From: Fidelibacterota bacterium
Lineage (GTDB): Bacteria > Fidelibacterota > UBA2242 > JAFGTP01
Assembly: GCA_021734005.1 (NCBI GenBank)
Contig: JAIPJV010000074.1
Location: 1 to 8,593 of the forward strand
Reading direction: 5' to 3'
DNA length: 8,593 nt
Notes under the pieces: model-generated
Told to the model about the DNA's origin: nothing
Database searches by the model: none
What the model saw: the letters and a program-made list of their open reading frames with translations, nothing else
Shown here: piece by piece, positions 1 to 6,549 of the stretch
Layout: each line of letters starts with the position of its first letter
How positions within the stretch are numbered: the first letter of the stretch is position 1
Made by a program: the position numbers and the translations under genes

Positions 1-743
1 CTTGTAAAAAAAGCATCAGTTTCATTAGCTACAGCCCTTGCAATCAAAGTTTTACCGGTTCCGGGAGGTCCATGGAGCAGGACACCCTTCGGAGGATCTA
101 TACCCAATCTTTCATAAATTTCGGGATACCTTAAAGGAAGTTCGATCATCTCTCTGATTCTTTGAATCTGTTTCTTCAGACCACCAATATCTTCATATGT
201 GGTCTTTGCTCGTTCTAAACTTATATTTTTTTCAGTTTTTACATCCAGTCTGGTTTCAGGTTCTATCAGTACAACTCCCCCTGGAACTGTTGACTGTACT
301 TTAAAATCAGAGAACTGAGAGCCAAAGAGGATGGCCCTTACTTTATCTCCTTTACTTACTGGAATACCTGATATAATAGACCCTAGATATTGACTATCTT
401 TACCTCTTCCCCGGGCTCCTAAAACAGTTAATGGCGAAAGTTCTATCTTTCGAGCTTTATTATGATTCGCTCTTTTAACGCTTACTTTTTCACCAAGTCC
501 TGCCTGGCAATTCTCCCTGGTAATGCCATCTATTTGAATTATTTTATTATTTCTATACTTAGAATAGCAGGGCATTATCTTGGCCGGCGTTTCCCTTTTA
601 CCCTTAATATTTACTATTTCGCCTACTTCTATGTCAAGGTATTTCATATCAGCGGGATCTATTCTTGCTATAGCCCGCCCTACATCTTTTGATATACCTT
701 CTTTTACTTTTAATGTTATCTTTTTTTTATTCTCGTTACACAC
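1..743 (-). CDS. CDC48/VCP-type AAA+ ATPase, C-terminal part missing
   Basis: This is the 5' part of a gene that runs off the window; 247 residues are visible. Residues about 8-90 look like the Cdc48 N-terminal double-psi barrel (ITLKVKEG, DVGRAIARIDP, IIQIDGITREN). Residues about 98-168 resemble the second Cdc48 N subdomain (STVPGGVVLI). The first AAA module follows, with YEDIGGL at 183-189 and Walker A GPPGTGKT at 225-232. Walker B, the sensors and any second AAA ring lie outside. The family unfolds or extracts proteins from complexes in the cytosol using ATP. The LLHGPPGTGKTLIARAVANET stretch looks to me more like bacterial than archaeal members, from memory. The start is a GTG at 741-743, because an in-frame stop lies two codons upstream; its ribosome site is weak, so the start is uncertain. 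It lies 228 bases after gvpH on the same strand, so a role in gas vesicle assembly or turnover is inferred from position only. Confidence 0.9.
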   Translation of the reverse strand, partial: MCNENKKKITLKVKEGISKDVGRAIARIDPADMKYLDIEVGEIVNIKGKRETPAKIMPCYSKYRNNKIIQIDGITRENCQAGLGEKVSVKRANHNKARKIELSPLTVLGARGRGKDSQYLGSIISGIPVSKGDKVRAILFGSQFSDFKVQSTVPGGVVLIEPETRLDVKTEKNISLERAKTTYEDIGGLKKQIQRIREMIELPLRYPEIYERLGIDPPKGVLLHGPPGTGKTLIARAVANETDAFFT

Positions 744-971
744 CCATTATCCCATATTTATCCTTACTCATTTATAAATAAAATTCTTTTAAATTCTAAA
801 TACCTTAAACAGAAATTAATATCAGAATAACTTATAACTCTAATGGTGTGAAGTTAGGGAGCCTGGTTCACTTTTTTCTAATATATATTCCATCTACCTC
901 GCAACGGCTCTCCGGATGAGATCAATGACATAATTAACAAAACAATTTTTTAAGTGGTCTCATTTATTAAT
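744..971. other. Intergenic gap between gvpH and the CDC48-like gene
   Basis: This AT-rich 228-base gap is the largest break in the downstream half of the cluster. I see no convincing minus-strand intrinsic terminator or clear -35/-10 pair. It holds a 12-codon reading frame (736-771, minus) that overlaps the GTG start of the CDC48-like gene. Whether that gene has its own promoter cannot be decided by eye. Confidence 0.4.
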
Positions 972-1517
972 CTAATCTTTTTTCTTTTTAATGGTTAACA
1001 ACATAATCCCATTATTGTATTTTAAACTAATACTATTTTCAATAATTTTGGAAGGGAGTAAGACTTCTTTATAGTGCTTCCAATCTCCTCTTTCTGCACT
1101 GAATTTCAGTATATCATCTATAATACTATAATTTATATCCTCTTTTTTAACTCCCGGTATTTCTGAATATATTTTTATTTTATTCTCTTCATCAAAGACA
1201 TCCGTAATTGGTTCTCTTTCTTCTTCAATTTCTGGACCTTCTTTTGTTTTTCTTACATTACCGAATTTTTCAACAACAGGCTCACCTCCGATGTCCGTTT
1301 TTACAGAGATACCAAAAACTCCTTTCATTCCTTCTTTTGAATTTTTTGCTCTATTAAAATTAATTTTACCTTCTCTCTTTATTTCTCCGCCCTTTTCTTC
1401 TACCTTACTGACAAGATTAACGAGATTCTCTATACCTTTGAATATGCTTCCCAATCCTAGATCTCTTAGATTAATATTAATTTCATCCTCATTCATTTTT
1501 TTCTTCTTATCACTCAT
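972..1517 (-). CDS. gvpH: GvpH, Hsp20/alpha-crystallin-like gas vesicle protein
   Basis: The protein has 181 residues. The N-terminal half is charged and glycine-containing (NLRDLGLGSIFKGIENLVNL at 16-35), as in GvpH proteins. Residues about 103-178 form an alpha-crystallin-like domain: ITDVFDE, IKIYSEIPGVKKEDI, a beta segment ending KFSAERG, then LPSKI and NNGIMLLTIKKK, which is the usual final strand of Hsp20 proteins. In haloarchaea GvpH is a cytosolic small heat-shock-like protein that interacts with GvpL and is thought to keep gas vesicle proteins from aggregating. The start ATG follows AAGGAG by four bases. It is 37 bases after gvpJ and is the last clear gvp gene before a gap. The lysine-rich ends are typical of this AT-rich genome. 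A generic Hsp20 is the alternative, but the position favours GvpH. Confidence 0.85.
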   Translation of the reverse strand: MSDKKKKMNEDEININLRDLGLGSIFKGIENLVNLVSKVEEKGGEIKREGKINFNRAKNSKEGMKGVFGISVKTDIGGEPVVEKFGNVRKTKEGPEIEEEREPITDVFDEENKIKIYSEIPGVKKEDINYSIIDDILKFSAERGDWKHYKEVLLPSKIIENSISLKYNNGIMLLTIKKKKD

Positions 1518-1554
1518 ATTTCTCCTTCTTACATATAATTATTTTCTCTATTGG

Positions 1555-1857
1555 TTAATATTCATCAAGTTTTTTCTCTAAATTATCAATTCTATCTCTT
1601 AATTCTTTATTCTCTTTCTCTATCTCCGCATCTTTCGCCTTAGCTGATAGATATGAATCTTGTTCCCACCAGTTGATTCCAATCTCTTTCGCTTTATCTA
1701 CAGATGCAATTAAGAGCCTTATTTTAATAGTTAAAAGGTCGATATCAGCGATTTGAATTTTAATATCTCCGGCAATTACTATTCCTTTATCTAAAACTCT
1801 CTCAAGAATATCTGCAAGGTTAGTAGTCTGGATGGATCTTTGTATTTGTTCTGGCAT
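1555..1857 (-). CDS. gvpJ: GvpJ-type minor gas vesicle protein (GvpA family) with coiled-coil tail
   Basis: The protein has 100 residues. Residues about 13-56 are a GvpA-family core (LADILERVLDKGIVIAGDIK, then IADIDLLTIKIRLLIASVDKA) that aligns directly with GvpA encoded at the other end of the cluster. After GINWWEQ the tail (about 74-100) is strongly charged with leucine/isoleucine heptad spacing (EIEKENKELRDRIDNLEKKL), a likely coiled coil. GvpJ and GvpM are GvpA paralogues present in small amounts and are thought to help start or cap the vesicle. I prefer J because it follows the S-K gene, as in the Bacillus order S-K-J; M cannot be ruled out by sequence alone. The ATG has GGAG four bases upstream and lies 11 bases after the small Cys-containing gene. 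Confidence 0.88.
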   Translation of the reverse strand: MPEQIQRSIQTTNLADILERVLDKGIVIAGDIKIQIADIDLLTIKIRLLIASVDKAKEIGINWWEQDSYLSAKAKDAEIEKENKELRDRIDNLEKKLDEY

Positions 1858-1868
1858 ACTTCTCCATT

Positions 1869-2126
1869 CTAAGTCAATTTGCTTGCTTGTTCAATCAGAA
1901 CTATTACCTTCTCATTTAAATTTGCGTAAAGATGACATTTCTGACAATCTGAGGAACTATCTTTATAATCCTCACAATTGCGAAGGATTTCTATCTCCTT
2001 TTCCAATTCACTAGCAAACATCTTTTTTTCCTGAATATCAGTTGTATTGTTGATTTTATCTTTTATTTTCTTGATAACTTTTTCCTGGTTCTTAAAAGTT
2101 GAACAATTTATTTTAGTGTTTTTCAT
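1869..2126 (-). CDS. Small Cys-containing protein of unknown function in the gvp operon
   Basis: I do not recognise this 85-residue protein. It is rich in lysine, glutamate and asparagine and is probably mostly helical (FKNQEKVIKKIKDKI near the start; LEKEIEILRN in the middle). It has a cluster of cysteines and histidine: Cys51, then DCQKCH with Cys60 and Cys63, plus Cys8. The pattern CX8CX2CH could bind a metal such as zinc. There is no signal peptide or membrane segment, so it is cytosolic. TAAGGA lies about nine bases before the ATG. It sits 38 bases after the S-K fusion gene and 11 before gvpJ, so it is almost surely co-transcribed with the assembly genes. A regulatory or minor structural role would only be a guess. 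Confidence 0.75.
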   Translation of the reverse strand: MKNTKINCSTFKNQEKVIKKIKDKINNTTDIQEKKMFASELEKEIEILRNCEDYKDSSSDCQKCHLYANLNEKVIVLIEQASKLT

Positions 2127-2164
2127 CCAATTTTTCCTTAATGAATTTCATTTATTATTTTTTC

Positions 2165-2734
2165 TTACATCAAATTGCCTAATGGCCCTAGATCTATATT
2201 CAATTCTTCATCTTCAATGCCAAAAATAGTTTGGACTTCTTTAATTTTTTTCCGGACTGCCTTCAGGCTTAATCCCAATTTTTCAACTTCTGGCCTGGAT
2301 AGATTTCCACTTTTAACCCTTCTAAAAGCTTCTTTTTCCATCAATCTTCTTATTAGTTCGACCAAGGTTAGAATTAATTTGGCTAAGCCCTGCTCTGATT
2401 TCTCAGGATCACTTACATCAATATACTCAGGAATATTTTCTTCAGCCTTTCTGATTTGATCTTTCAATTTATTGATGTAATCAATATCCTCTGATGTAAG
2501 TTGTCCATCCGGGTTGGAAAAGCTTTTACCAGATAGCTTTTCTGCTTTAGAGACCGAGGTGAGAAATAGTTTAAGTCCTATATAAACAAGGTCTATATCT
2601 GCAATTCTTAAGGCAATTTCTCCATTGACATAGGCCCCTTTTTCTATAATCTTATCAAGTGCATCTATCAGAGCAACTTTATCATTGTTAACAATAGAAT
2701 CATTGTATAGTTCAGTCATTTTATTATCACCCAT
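2165..2734 (-). CDS. gvpK: GvpS-GvpK fusion protein
   Basis: The protein has 189 residues and two parts. Residues about 19-65 are a GvpA-family domain closest, from memory, to GvpS (VALIDALDKIIEKGAYVNGE, then RIADIDLVYIGLKLFLTSV). A charged linker follows at about 66-106. Residues about 107-189 are a full GvpK: SDPEKSEQGLAKLILTLVEL, LMEKEAFRRV, LSRPEVEKLGLSL, and the ending LNIDLGPLGNLM. GvpK alone is usually about 100 residues. Both families are needed for vesicle assembly; GvpS is a minor GvpA-like protein, and GvpK is thought to act early. In Bacillus megaterium gvpS and gvpK are adjacent genes, so this looks like a fusion of neighbours. The first ATG lies three bases after the gvpL stop without a good ribosome site. 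A second ATG at 2717-2719 has GGTGAT (2726-2731) six bases upstream and may be the true start, shortening the protein by five residues. Confidence 0.92.
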   Translation of the reverse strand: MGDNKMTELYNDSIVNNDKVALIDALDKIIEKGAYVNGEIALRIADIDLVYIGLKLFLTSVSKAEKLSGKSFSNPDGQLTSEDIDYINKLKDQIRKAEENIPEYIDVSDPEKSEQGLAKLILTLVELIRRLMEKEAFRRVKSGNLSRPEVEKLGLSLKAVRKKIKEVQTIFGIEDEELNIDLGPLGNLM

Positions 2735-2737
2735 ATT

Positions 2738-3550
2738 TTAATAATTACTAAAGCTATAAGGAGGCCAGGGTCCACTATATTCAAGATAAAATCCTTTTAA
2801 AGTAATTTTTTGATTCAACCTCATGGCTTCTTTCTTAAAATTATCAATATTCTCCTCTGAAATTAAGTACGAAGTATTTAAGATCATTGGATCGTTCTTG
2901 CCCGTTACTTCTTTCTCTAAAATTTTTTCTTTATTAGCAGATATTGATTGTTGTTTTAATTTTTCAAATAGATCATTTTTAAATCTATTTAGTTCCCTTT
3001 TCATTTCTTTGGATATCAATTCTTTCAATTCCTCTTCCATAAAAAAAGCCATGCCATCATCTACTGATCCTATCTCTTGTTCTTTTTCCTTAATGTTTTT
3101 GTTTTTCTCCTTTACTATCTGCTCAAATTTATTTTTATCTTTTAAATATACTTTTAGGCTCCATTCCTGCTTCCCCCGAAGCTCTTCCAAAATATTTCTA
3201 AAGTTGGAATAATTTTTTTCTAATACTTGTTGTATCTTTTTTTTACTTCTAAAAATATTGCCAAAGCTCATTGGAATTACGGCTGATATCTTACCATCAC
3301 CGACCATAGCTTTCTCGATTACTGTTTCATGGGTCTGGGCTTTGGTCTTGATCCAATTCAAATCTGTCTTAGATTTACGCTCTATCTCTTCTGATTTAAA
3401 TTCTTCAATTGATACTCCACTTACAACGGCTTCCAAATTATCATGGTGAATCATAAAAGTATCGCTTTCTCCATCTATCCCTTCTGAAGCAAATCCTGTA
3501 CATCCTTTCTCTCTGATACAATAAAGATAAAAACCGCGCTTTTTTTTCAC
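2738..3550 (-). CDS. gvpL: GvpL, GvpF/GvpL family gas vesicle assembly protein
   Basis: The protein has 270 residues, normal for the GvpF/GvpL family. The N-terminus has the family opening GFYLYCIREK (6-15). SAVIPMSFGNIF (89-100) matches the conserved LPV/PM-x-FG segment. The C-terminus ends LEYSGPWPPYSF (256-267), the family's GPWPP signature. A lysine/glutamate-rich helical stretch fills about 105-220. These proteins are cytosolic assembly factors; haloarchaeal GvpL contacts several other Gvp proteins. I call it L, not F, because it follows gvpG, as in Bacillus megaterium. The start is GTG: its G is the last base of the gvpG stop (TAGTG), and GGAGG lies seven bases upstream, so translation is probably coupled to gvpG. 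Confidence 0.93.
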   Translation of the reverse strand: MKKKRGFYLYCIREKGCTGFASEGIDGESDTFMIHHDNLEAVVSGVSIEEFKSEEIERKSKTDLNWIKTKAQTHETVIEKAMVGDGKISAVIPMSFGNIFRSKKKIQQVLEKNYSNFRNILEELRGKQEWSLKVYLKDKNKFEQIVKEKNKNIKEKEQEIGSVDDGMAFFMEEELKELISKEMKRELNRFKNDLFEKLKQQSISANKEKILEKEVTGKNDPMILNTSYLISEENIDNFKKEAMRLNQKITLKGFYLEYSGPWPPYSFSNY

Positions 3551-3753
3551 TAATTATCCTCCCTGGACTTAGATTCAGACAACCTATCGAGAAGTTCTGC
3601 TTCCCTTTTATTAAACTCCTCTTCAGATATTTCTCCTTCATCAAATTTTTTAGATAGATTCATAAGTTCTTGCTTAATTATTTCCGGATTATAATATTCT
3701 TGGTCAACAGCTTCGCTAATTTTTTCTGCAATCCATGTAACAAATTTTAACAT
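3550..3753 (-). CDS. gvpG: GvpG gas vesicle protein
   Basis: The protein has 67 residues and is short, acidic and helical. The N-terminal part carries the GvpG pattern of a hydrophobic start (MLKFVTWIAEKISEAVDQE). A helical pair follows, with the typical KKFDEGEISEEEFNKREAEL (35-54), a charged hairpin that also occurs in SHOCT-like short proteins. GvpG is a cytosolic accessory protein encoded next to GvpF and GvpL, and interactions with them have been reported for haloarchaea. The gene lies between the two F/L genes; its stop overlaps the gvpL GTG by one base, and its start is 14 bases after the gvpF stop. The nearest Shine-Dalgarno (AGGAG) is unusually far from the ATG, about 11 bases. Confidence 0.9.
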   Translation of the reverse strand: MLKFVTWIAEKISEAVDQEYYNPEIIKQELMNLSKKFDEGEISEEEFNKREAELLDRLSESKSREDN

Positions 3754-3767
3754 AATAAAATTAACTC

Positions 3768-4517
3768 CTAAAATTTTAAATGGATATTTACAAAGCTTGC
3801 TGGCGGCGAGGGCCCTGTATATTTGAATTTTACTTTATCTTCTCTATTTTCAGCAGCTTCGTTTACCAGTTCATCCAATAGAGACTCTGCTTTATCTTTT
3901 ACTAACACTGATAAGTTCAAAAACATTAATTCACCAAATACTTTAGATTTTTTATACTTAATAAACGAGGGTGACAGTTCTTTAATTATCTTTTCTGCTT
4001 CTTTTTCGTTCTCTTTTAAAAGTGCACGTTCAATCATCTTCCCTAGTTCTATCTTGTTATGGTGTTTTTGGGTCCCCTTAAGCTTCTCAACACGATTTTT
4101 AAACTTTTTAATATCTGAATAATTTTTTAAAATATAGTCATATATAAATGATTTTTCCCAAGATGCTTTTATATTTAATTCTTTCTTCCCTTTTAGTACT
4201 TTAAGATTACCCCTAATAGTAGAAATATTATTTTTTATGCCATTATAAAGAGCACCTTTTGACTGGGCAACAGTGCCAAATTTTACCGGCAATACACAAT
4301 ATTCTTTCATCATTGATTCAAGAATTTTCTGGTGTGCCATTAGATTATTGCGGGAAGGTTTTACTTCTTTTCCATTCACAGTATTATATAAAAGGCCAAT
4401 TCCACGAAAGGGAATGTTCTGAACTGAAGACCCGCCGGCAACAGAGTCCTTTTGTATATCTTTATATTTTTTACAATTTGTGAATCCATATAAATAATAA
4501 CCTTTGCTTGTGGCCAA
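3768..4517 (-). CDS. gvpF: GvpF, GvpF/GvpL family gas vesicle assembly protein
   Basis: The protein has 249 residues with the same architecture as GvpL further on. It opens with KGYYLYGF (5-12). CVLPVKFGTV (74-83) is the conserved core segment, and the C-terminus has KYTGPSPPASFVN (232-244), a variant of the GPWPP signature in which tryptophan is replaced by serine. In cyanobacteria GvpF has been structurally characterised and found on the gas-facing side, whereas other work describes it as a chaperone binding GvpA. The start is TTG at 4515-4517, supported by a perfect AAGGAG seven bases upstream (4525-4530). It is followed after 14 bases by gvpG. Position before gvpG favours F over L. Confidence 0.92.
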   Translation of the reverse strand: MATSKGYYLYGFTNCKKYKDIQKDSVAGGSSVQNIPFRGIGLLYNTVNGKEVKPSRNNLMAHQKILESMMKEYCVLPVKFGTVAQSKGALYNGIKNNISTIRGNLKVLKGKKELNIKASWEKSFIYDYILKNYSDIKKFKNRVEKLKGTQKHHNKIELGKMIERALLKENEKEAEKIIKELSPSFIKYKKSKVFGELMFLNLSVLVKDKAESLLDELVNEAAENREDKVKFKYTGPSPPASFVNIHLKF

Positions 4518-4524
4518 TTTCTAG

Positions 4525-4530
4525 CTCCTT
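4525..4530 (-). promoter_or_regulatory. Ribosome binding site setting the TTG start of gvpF
   Basis: AAGGAG on the minus strand lies seven bases before TTG at 4515-4517. No ATG gives a comparable match near the conserved N-terminus, so the TTG is the most likely start. Confidence 0.75.
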
Positions 4531-4597
4531 TTACTTATTTCATTTATGGTTCATTTATTTACTTCTTAATAAATTTATCTATTAATCTCCTAATTCT

Positions 4598-4918
4598 TCA
4601 ATACCCTATCTTCAAGGTTTCATCCTTATCATTGTCAATATTGTCAGGATTTTTAATATTTTTCCCCCCGCCTAAGGATTTCTTATCTTCTTCCGATTCT
4701 TCCCGTTTAAGATCCAGGATTTTTTTTTCGACCTCATCTATCTTCTTCATCTTATTTTTCAGTTTTTTTCTTAAGATCCTACAATCTTTTTTAAGCTTTT
4801 TTCTTCTATTATCCAGCATAAATAGATCAAGATATCTGGACCTTTGCCTTCCTGGTATTGATTGTAATTTAGAACTGATTGCTGTTTTAATTGATTCTAA
4901 TCCATTTTTAGAATTCAT
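4598..4918 (-). CDS. Basic coiled-coil protein of unknown function between gvpN and gvpF
   Basis: The protein has 106 residues and I cannot assign it to a named Gvp family. Residues about 23-38 (GRQRSRYLDLFMLDNR) are the most motif-like part. They are followed by a very lysine-rich coiled coil at about 39-72 (KKLKKDCRILRKKLKNKMKK, then VEKKILDLKREE), and a polar, acidic, disordered tail containing GGGK. The arrangement YLDLFML plus basic coiled coil resembles, from memory, small accessory proteins in other bacterial gas vesicle clusters, but I have no family name. AAGGAG lies about eight bases before the ATG. It is 47 bases after gvpN and 80 bases before gvpF, so probably in the same transcript. 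It may be a minor structural or scaffold protein. Confidence 0.75.
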   Translation of the reverse strand: MNSKNGLESIKTAISSKLQSIPGRQRSRYLDLFMLDNRRKKLKKDCRILRKKLKNKMKKIDEVEKKILDLKREESEEDKKSLGGGKNIKNPDNIDNDKDETLKIGY

Positions 4919-4965
4919 ATCCTGGGCTCCTTATTAAAAAATTTAATTAATAATTCATCCTAATT

Positions 4966-5958
4966 TTATTGCTGAGTCAGGGGTTGGGTGGTATTTTTCT
5001 TTTCAGTTTTTGCTTTGATTTTGGATTTAGGATCAGTACAATGTTTATCAATCAGCTCATTCAATACATTCTTTATCCGCCCATTGGTATGTGTAGGCCC
5101 GAATCGATTAGTTTGAGAATTTAATATGTCCATACAAATCTGACGAAATGTAGAATTTGAGGCAATTGCTTGGACATCCCAATGATGCGCTGCTTTACAT
5201 ATCATAATACTTGCTCTGACAGTCGGGATTATTTCACATACTTCACTTGATCGAAAATCACGCACTAAAGAGACAACCTTCTTCGTATCCTCCATACCTA
5301 TATCAGATTTTGAGGAAGTAATAGCAACTTCAGTATCTTCATCAAAATCATTCAGATCAATTGTCACCATTCTATCCCTTAAAGCATCTTGAGTTTCATG
5401 TGTACCAGCATATTCTTCTGGGTTGCTTGTAAAAATAACTCTGAAATCAGGATTAACCTGGAGATAATTTTCGTTTCCCCTTTCAGCAGGAAGCTCAAGA
5501 ATATTCTCTTCTAGGACCGATAGTAATATATTATTAGCTTCTGGCCGAGACCTGGTAAATTCATCATAAATGAGAGTGTATCCGTATTTAACGGCAGTTG
5601 TAAGTCGATTATCAACCCAGCGCTTGGTCATATTTTCTTCAGTTTTTAGAACAGAATGAATATAGTTATCAACCATTTTACTTTTTCGGTATCCATGTTC
5701 TCCCCCAACAAGATCAGCAGTAGTAAATTCTTCATCACCATGGATGAGAACTACCGGTCTCCCAATCTTACTTGCGATATGCATAGCCAGAGTAGTCTTT
5801 CCTGTCCCTGTTCTTCCTCTAAAGTGAATCGGAAATCCTGTTTCTAAATAATTCAGTCCTCTTTCAGTGATATCCTGAATAAAATCAGTCTCTATAAACC
5901 CTTTCTGGGGTACAGGCTCAATAAGGGTGGTTCTATTATTGATTTTATTCTTAATCAT
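4966..5958 (-). CDS. gvpN: GvpN, MoxR-type AAA+ ATPase
   Basis: The protein has 330 residues, near the usual GvpN length. Visible motifs in order: Walker A GRTGTGKT at 48-55; HGDEEFTTADLVGG at 73-86, a GvpN/MoxR signature; Walker B TLIYDEF at 128-134; sensor 1 region FTSNPEEYAG at 176-185; and an arginine-finger type ALRDRM at 192-197. The C-terminal lid is followed by a short polar tail rich in lysine, threonine and glutamine (about 308-330). GvpN is a cytosolic ATPase needed in several systems for vesicles to widen from small bicones to full cylinders. The ATG has TGGAGG with six bases of spacing. A 285-base gap separates it from gvpO, unusually large for this cluster. Confidence 0.97.
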   Translation of the reverse strand: MIKNKINNRTTLIEPVPQKGFIETDFIQDITERGLNYLETGFPIHFRGRTGTGKTTLAMHIASKIGRPVVLIHGDEEFTTADLVGGEHGYRKSKMVDNYIHSVLKTEENMTKRWVDNRLTTAVKYGYTLIYDEFTRSRPEANNILLSVLEENILELPAERGNENYLQVNPDFRVIFTSNPEEYAGTHETQDALRDRMVTIDLNDFDEDTEVAITSSKSDIGMEDTKKVVSLVRDFRSSEVCEIIPTVRASIMICKAAHHWDVQAIASNSTFRQICMDILNSQTNRFGPTHTNGRIKNVLNELIDKHCTDPKSKIKAKTEKKNTTQPLTQQ

Positions 5959-6031
5959 ATTATACCTCCATTTGTAGATTATTTACTATTTCAAAACTAC
6001 ATGAACCCTAGTTTGGGCCTTTTCACCTGAT

Positions 6032-6180
6032 CTAGATCTTGTGCATCTTATGATACTCTCCTATATCTGGTGTAATTTCTCTCCATTTTTTCTGGTCATC
6101 TCCGCAATTCTCTAAATTATATCTTATAGCTTTCTTTAATATGTTATAGACCTGTTGTTATCATCTTGTTTTAACTTCAT
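6032..6180 (-). pseudogene. Possible short gene broken by a one-base frameshift
   Basis: In the gvpO-gvpN gap a minus-strand frame reads MKLKQDD from an ATG at 6178-6180. A neighbouring frame then continues from 6157 without a stop for 41 codons, with protein-like content (VYNILKKAIRYNLENCG, then KKWREITPDIGEYHKMHKI), to TAG at 6032-6034. One added base near 6157-6160 would join them into about 49 residues. I do not recognise the product. No good Shine-Dalgarno precedes the ATG. It may be a decayed small gene, a sequencing indel, or chance, since in AT-rich DNA an open run this long in one frame is uncommon but possible. Confidence 0.35.
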
Positions 6181-6243
6181 TTAAAATCTTATCGATAAAA
6201 TAAATAATTTTTCTAAAAATGTTCTTTTTAAATTAATCCAAAT

Positions 6244-6522
6244 TTATTCAATCTCCTCTCCCTCCTCATAGTTTAGATCTGTAGCCTCTTTTAATCCAAT
6301 TCGTTCAAAGGAAGTTATGTTTTGATCATTATCAAGTCGAACTTCCCATAATCCAATAATAGGAGTTCGAGCATATTTACGCATATCCTCATCTTCGACC
6401 ACTATTTCCATATGGGCAATCCAATTTTCATCCTCTTTTTTCACTGTAATGACTTTACAAGGCTTAGAGAAATTCTTTTTAGAAAAATTTTGCACCGCTT
6501 TAATAACTGACTCTATTCCCAT
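6244..6522 (-). CDS. gvpO: GvpO gas vesicle protein
   Basis: The protein has 92 residues. The family core is visible: a tryptophan followed by an EIVVEDEDMRKYARTP segment (residues about 39-54), then IGLWEVRLDND (56-66) and SFERIGLKEATD (71-82), matching the GvpO pattern of a beta-rich domain ending just before an acidic tail (EEGEEIE). GvpO is essential for vesicle formation in haloarchaea and also occurs in actinobacteria and other bacteria; it is absent from the classical Bacillus megaterium cluster. AGGAG lies six bases before the ATG. The gene follows the GvpC-like gene after 27 bases and is followed by a 285-base gap before gvpN. Confidence 0.9.
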   Translation of the reverse strand: MGIESVIKAVQNFSKKNFSKPCKVITVKKEDENWIAHMEIVVEDEDMRKYARTPIIGLWEVRLDNDQNITSFERIGLKEATDLNYEEGEEIE

Positions 6523-6549
6523 TATCAGCTCCTGGTATTAATTGATCAT

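Noticed and set aside
462..777. Plus-strand open frames opposite the CDC48-like gene
   Set aside because: The minus-strand reading gives an unbroken, clearly conserved Cdc48 N-domain and Walker A motif.
848..877. Terminator-like hairpin with T6 (GTGAA...TTCAC)
   Set aside because: The T run is on the plus strand, whereas all genes here are on the minus strand; the stem is short with an internal loop.
1920..1950. CXXCH haem-binding motif in the small Cys protein, suggesting a cytochrome c
   Set aside because: The protein has no signal peptide or membrane anchor and sits among cytosolic gvp genes; a metal site or chance is more likely.
2823..3212. Plus-strand open frame of 129 codons
   Set aside because: It is antisense to gvpL, rich in Ser, Phe and Leu as expected from the complement of Lys/Glu-rich coding DNA, and has no family motif.
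3441..3644. Minus-strand open frame spanning the gvpG-gvpL junction
   Set aside because: It overlaps both recognised genes in another frame and has no ribosome site or motif.
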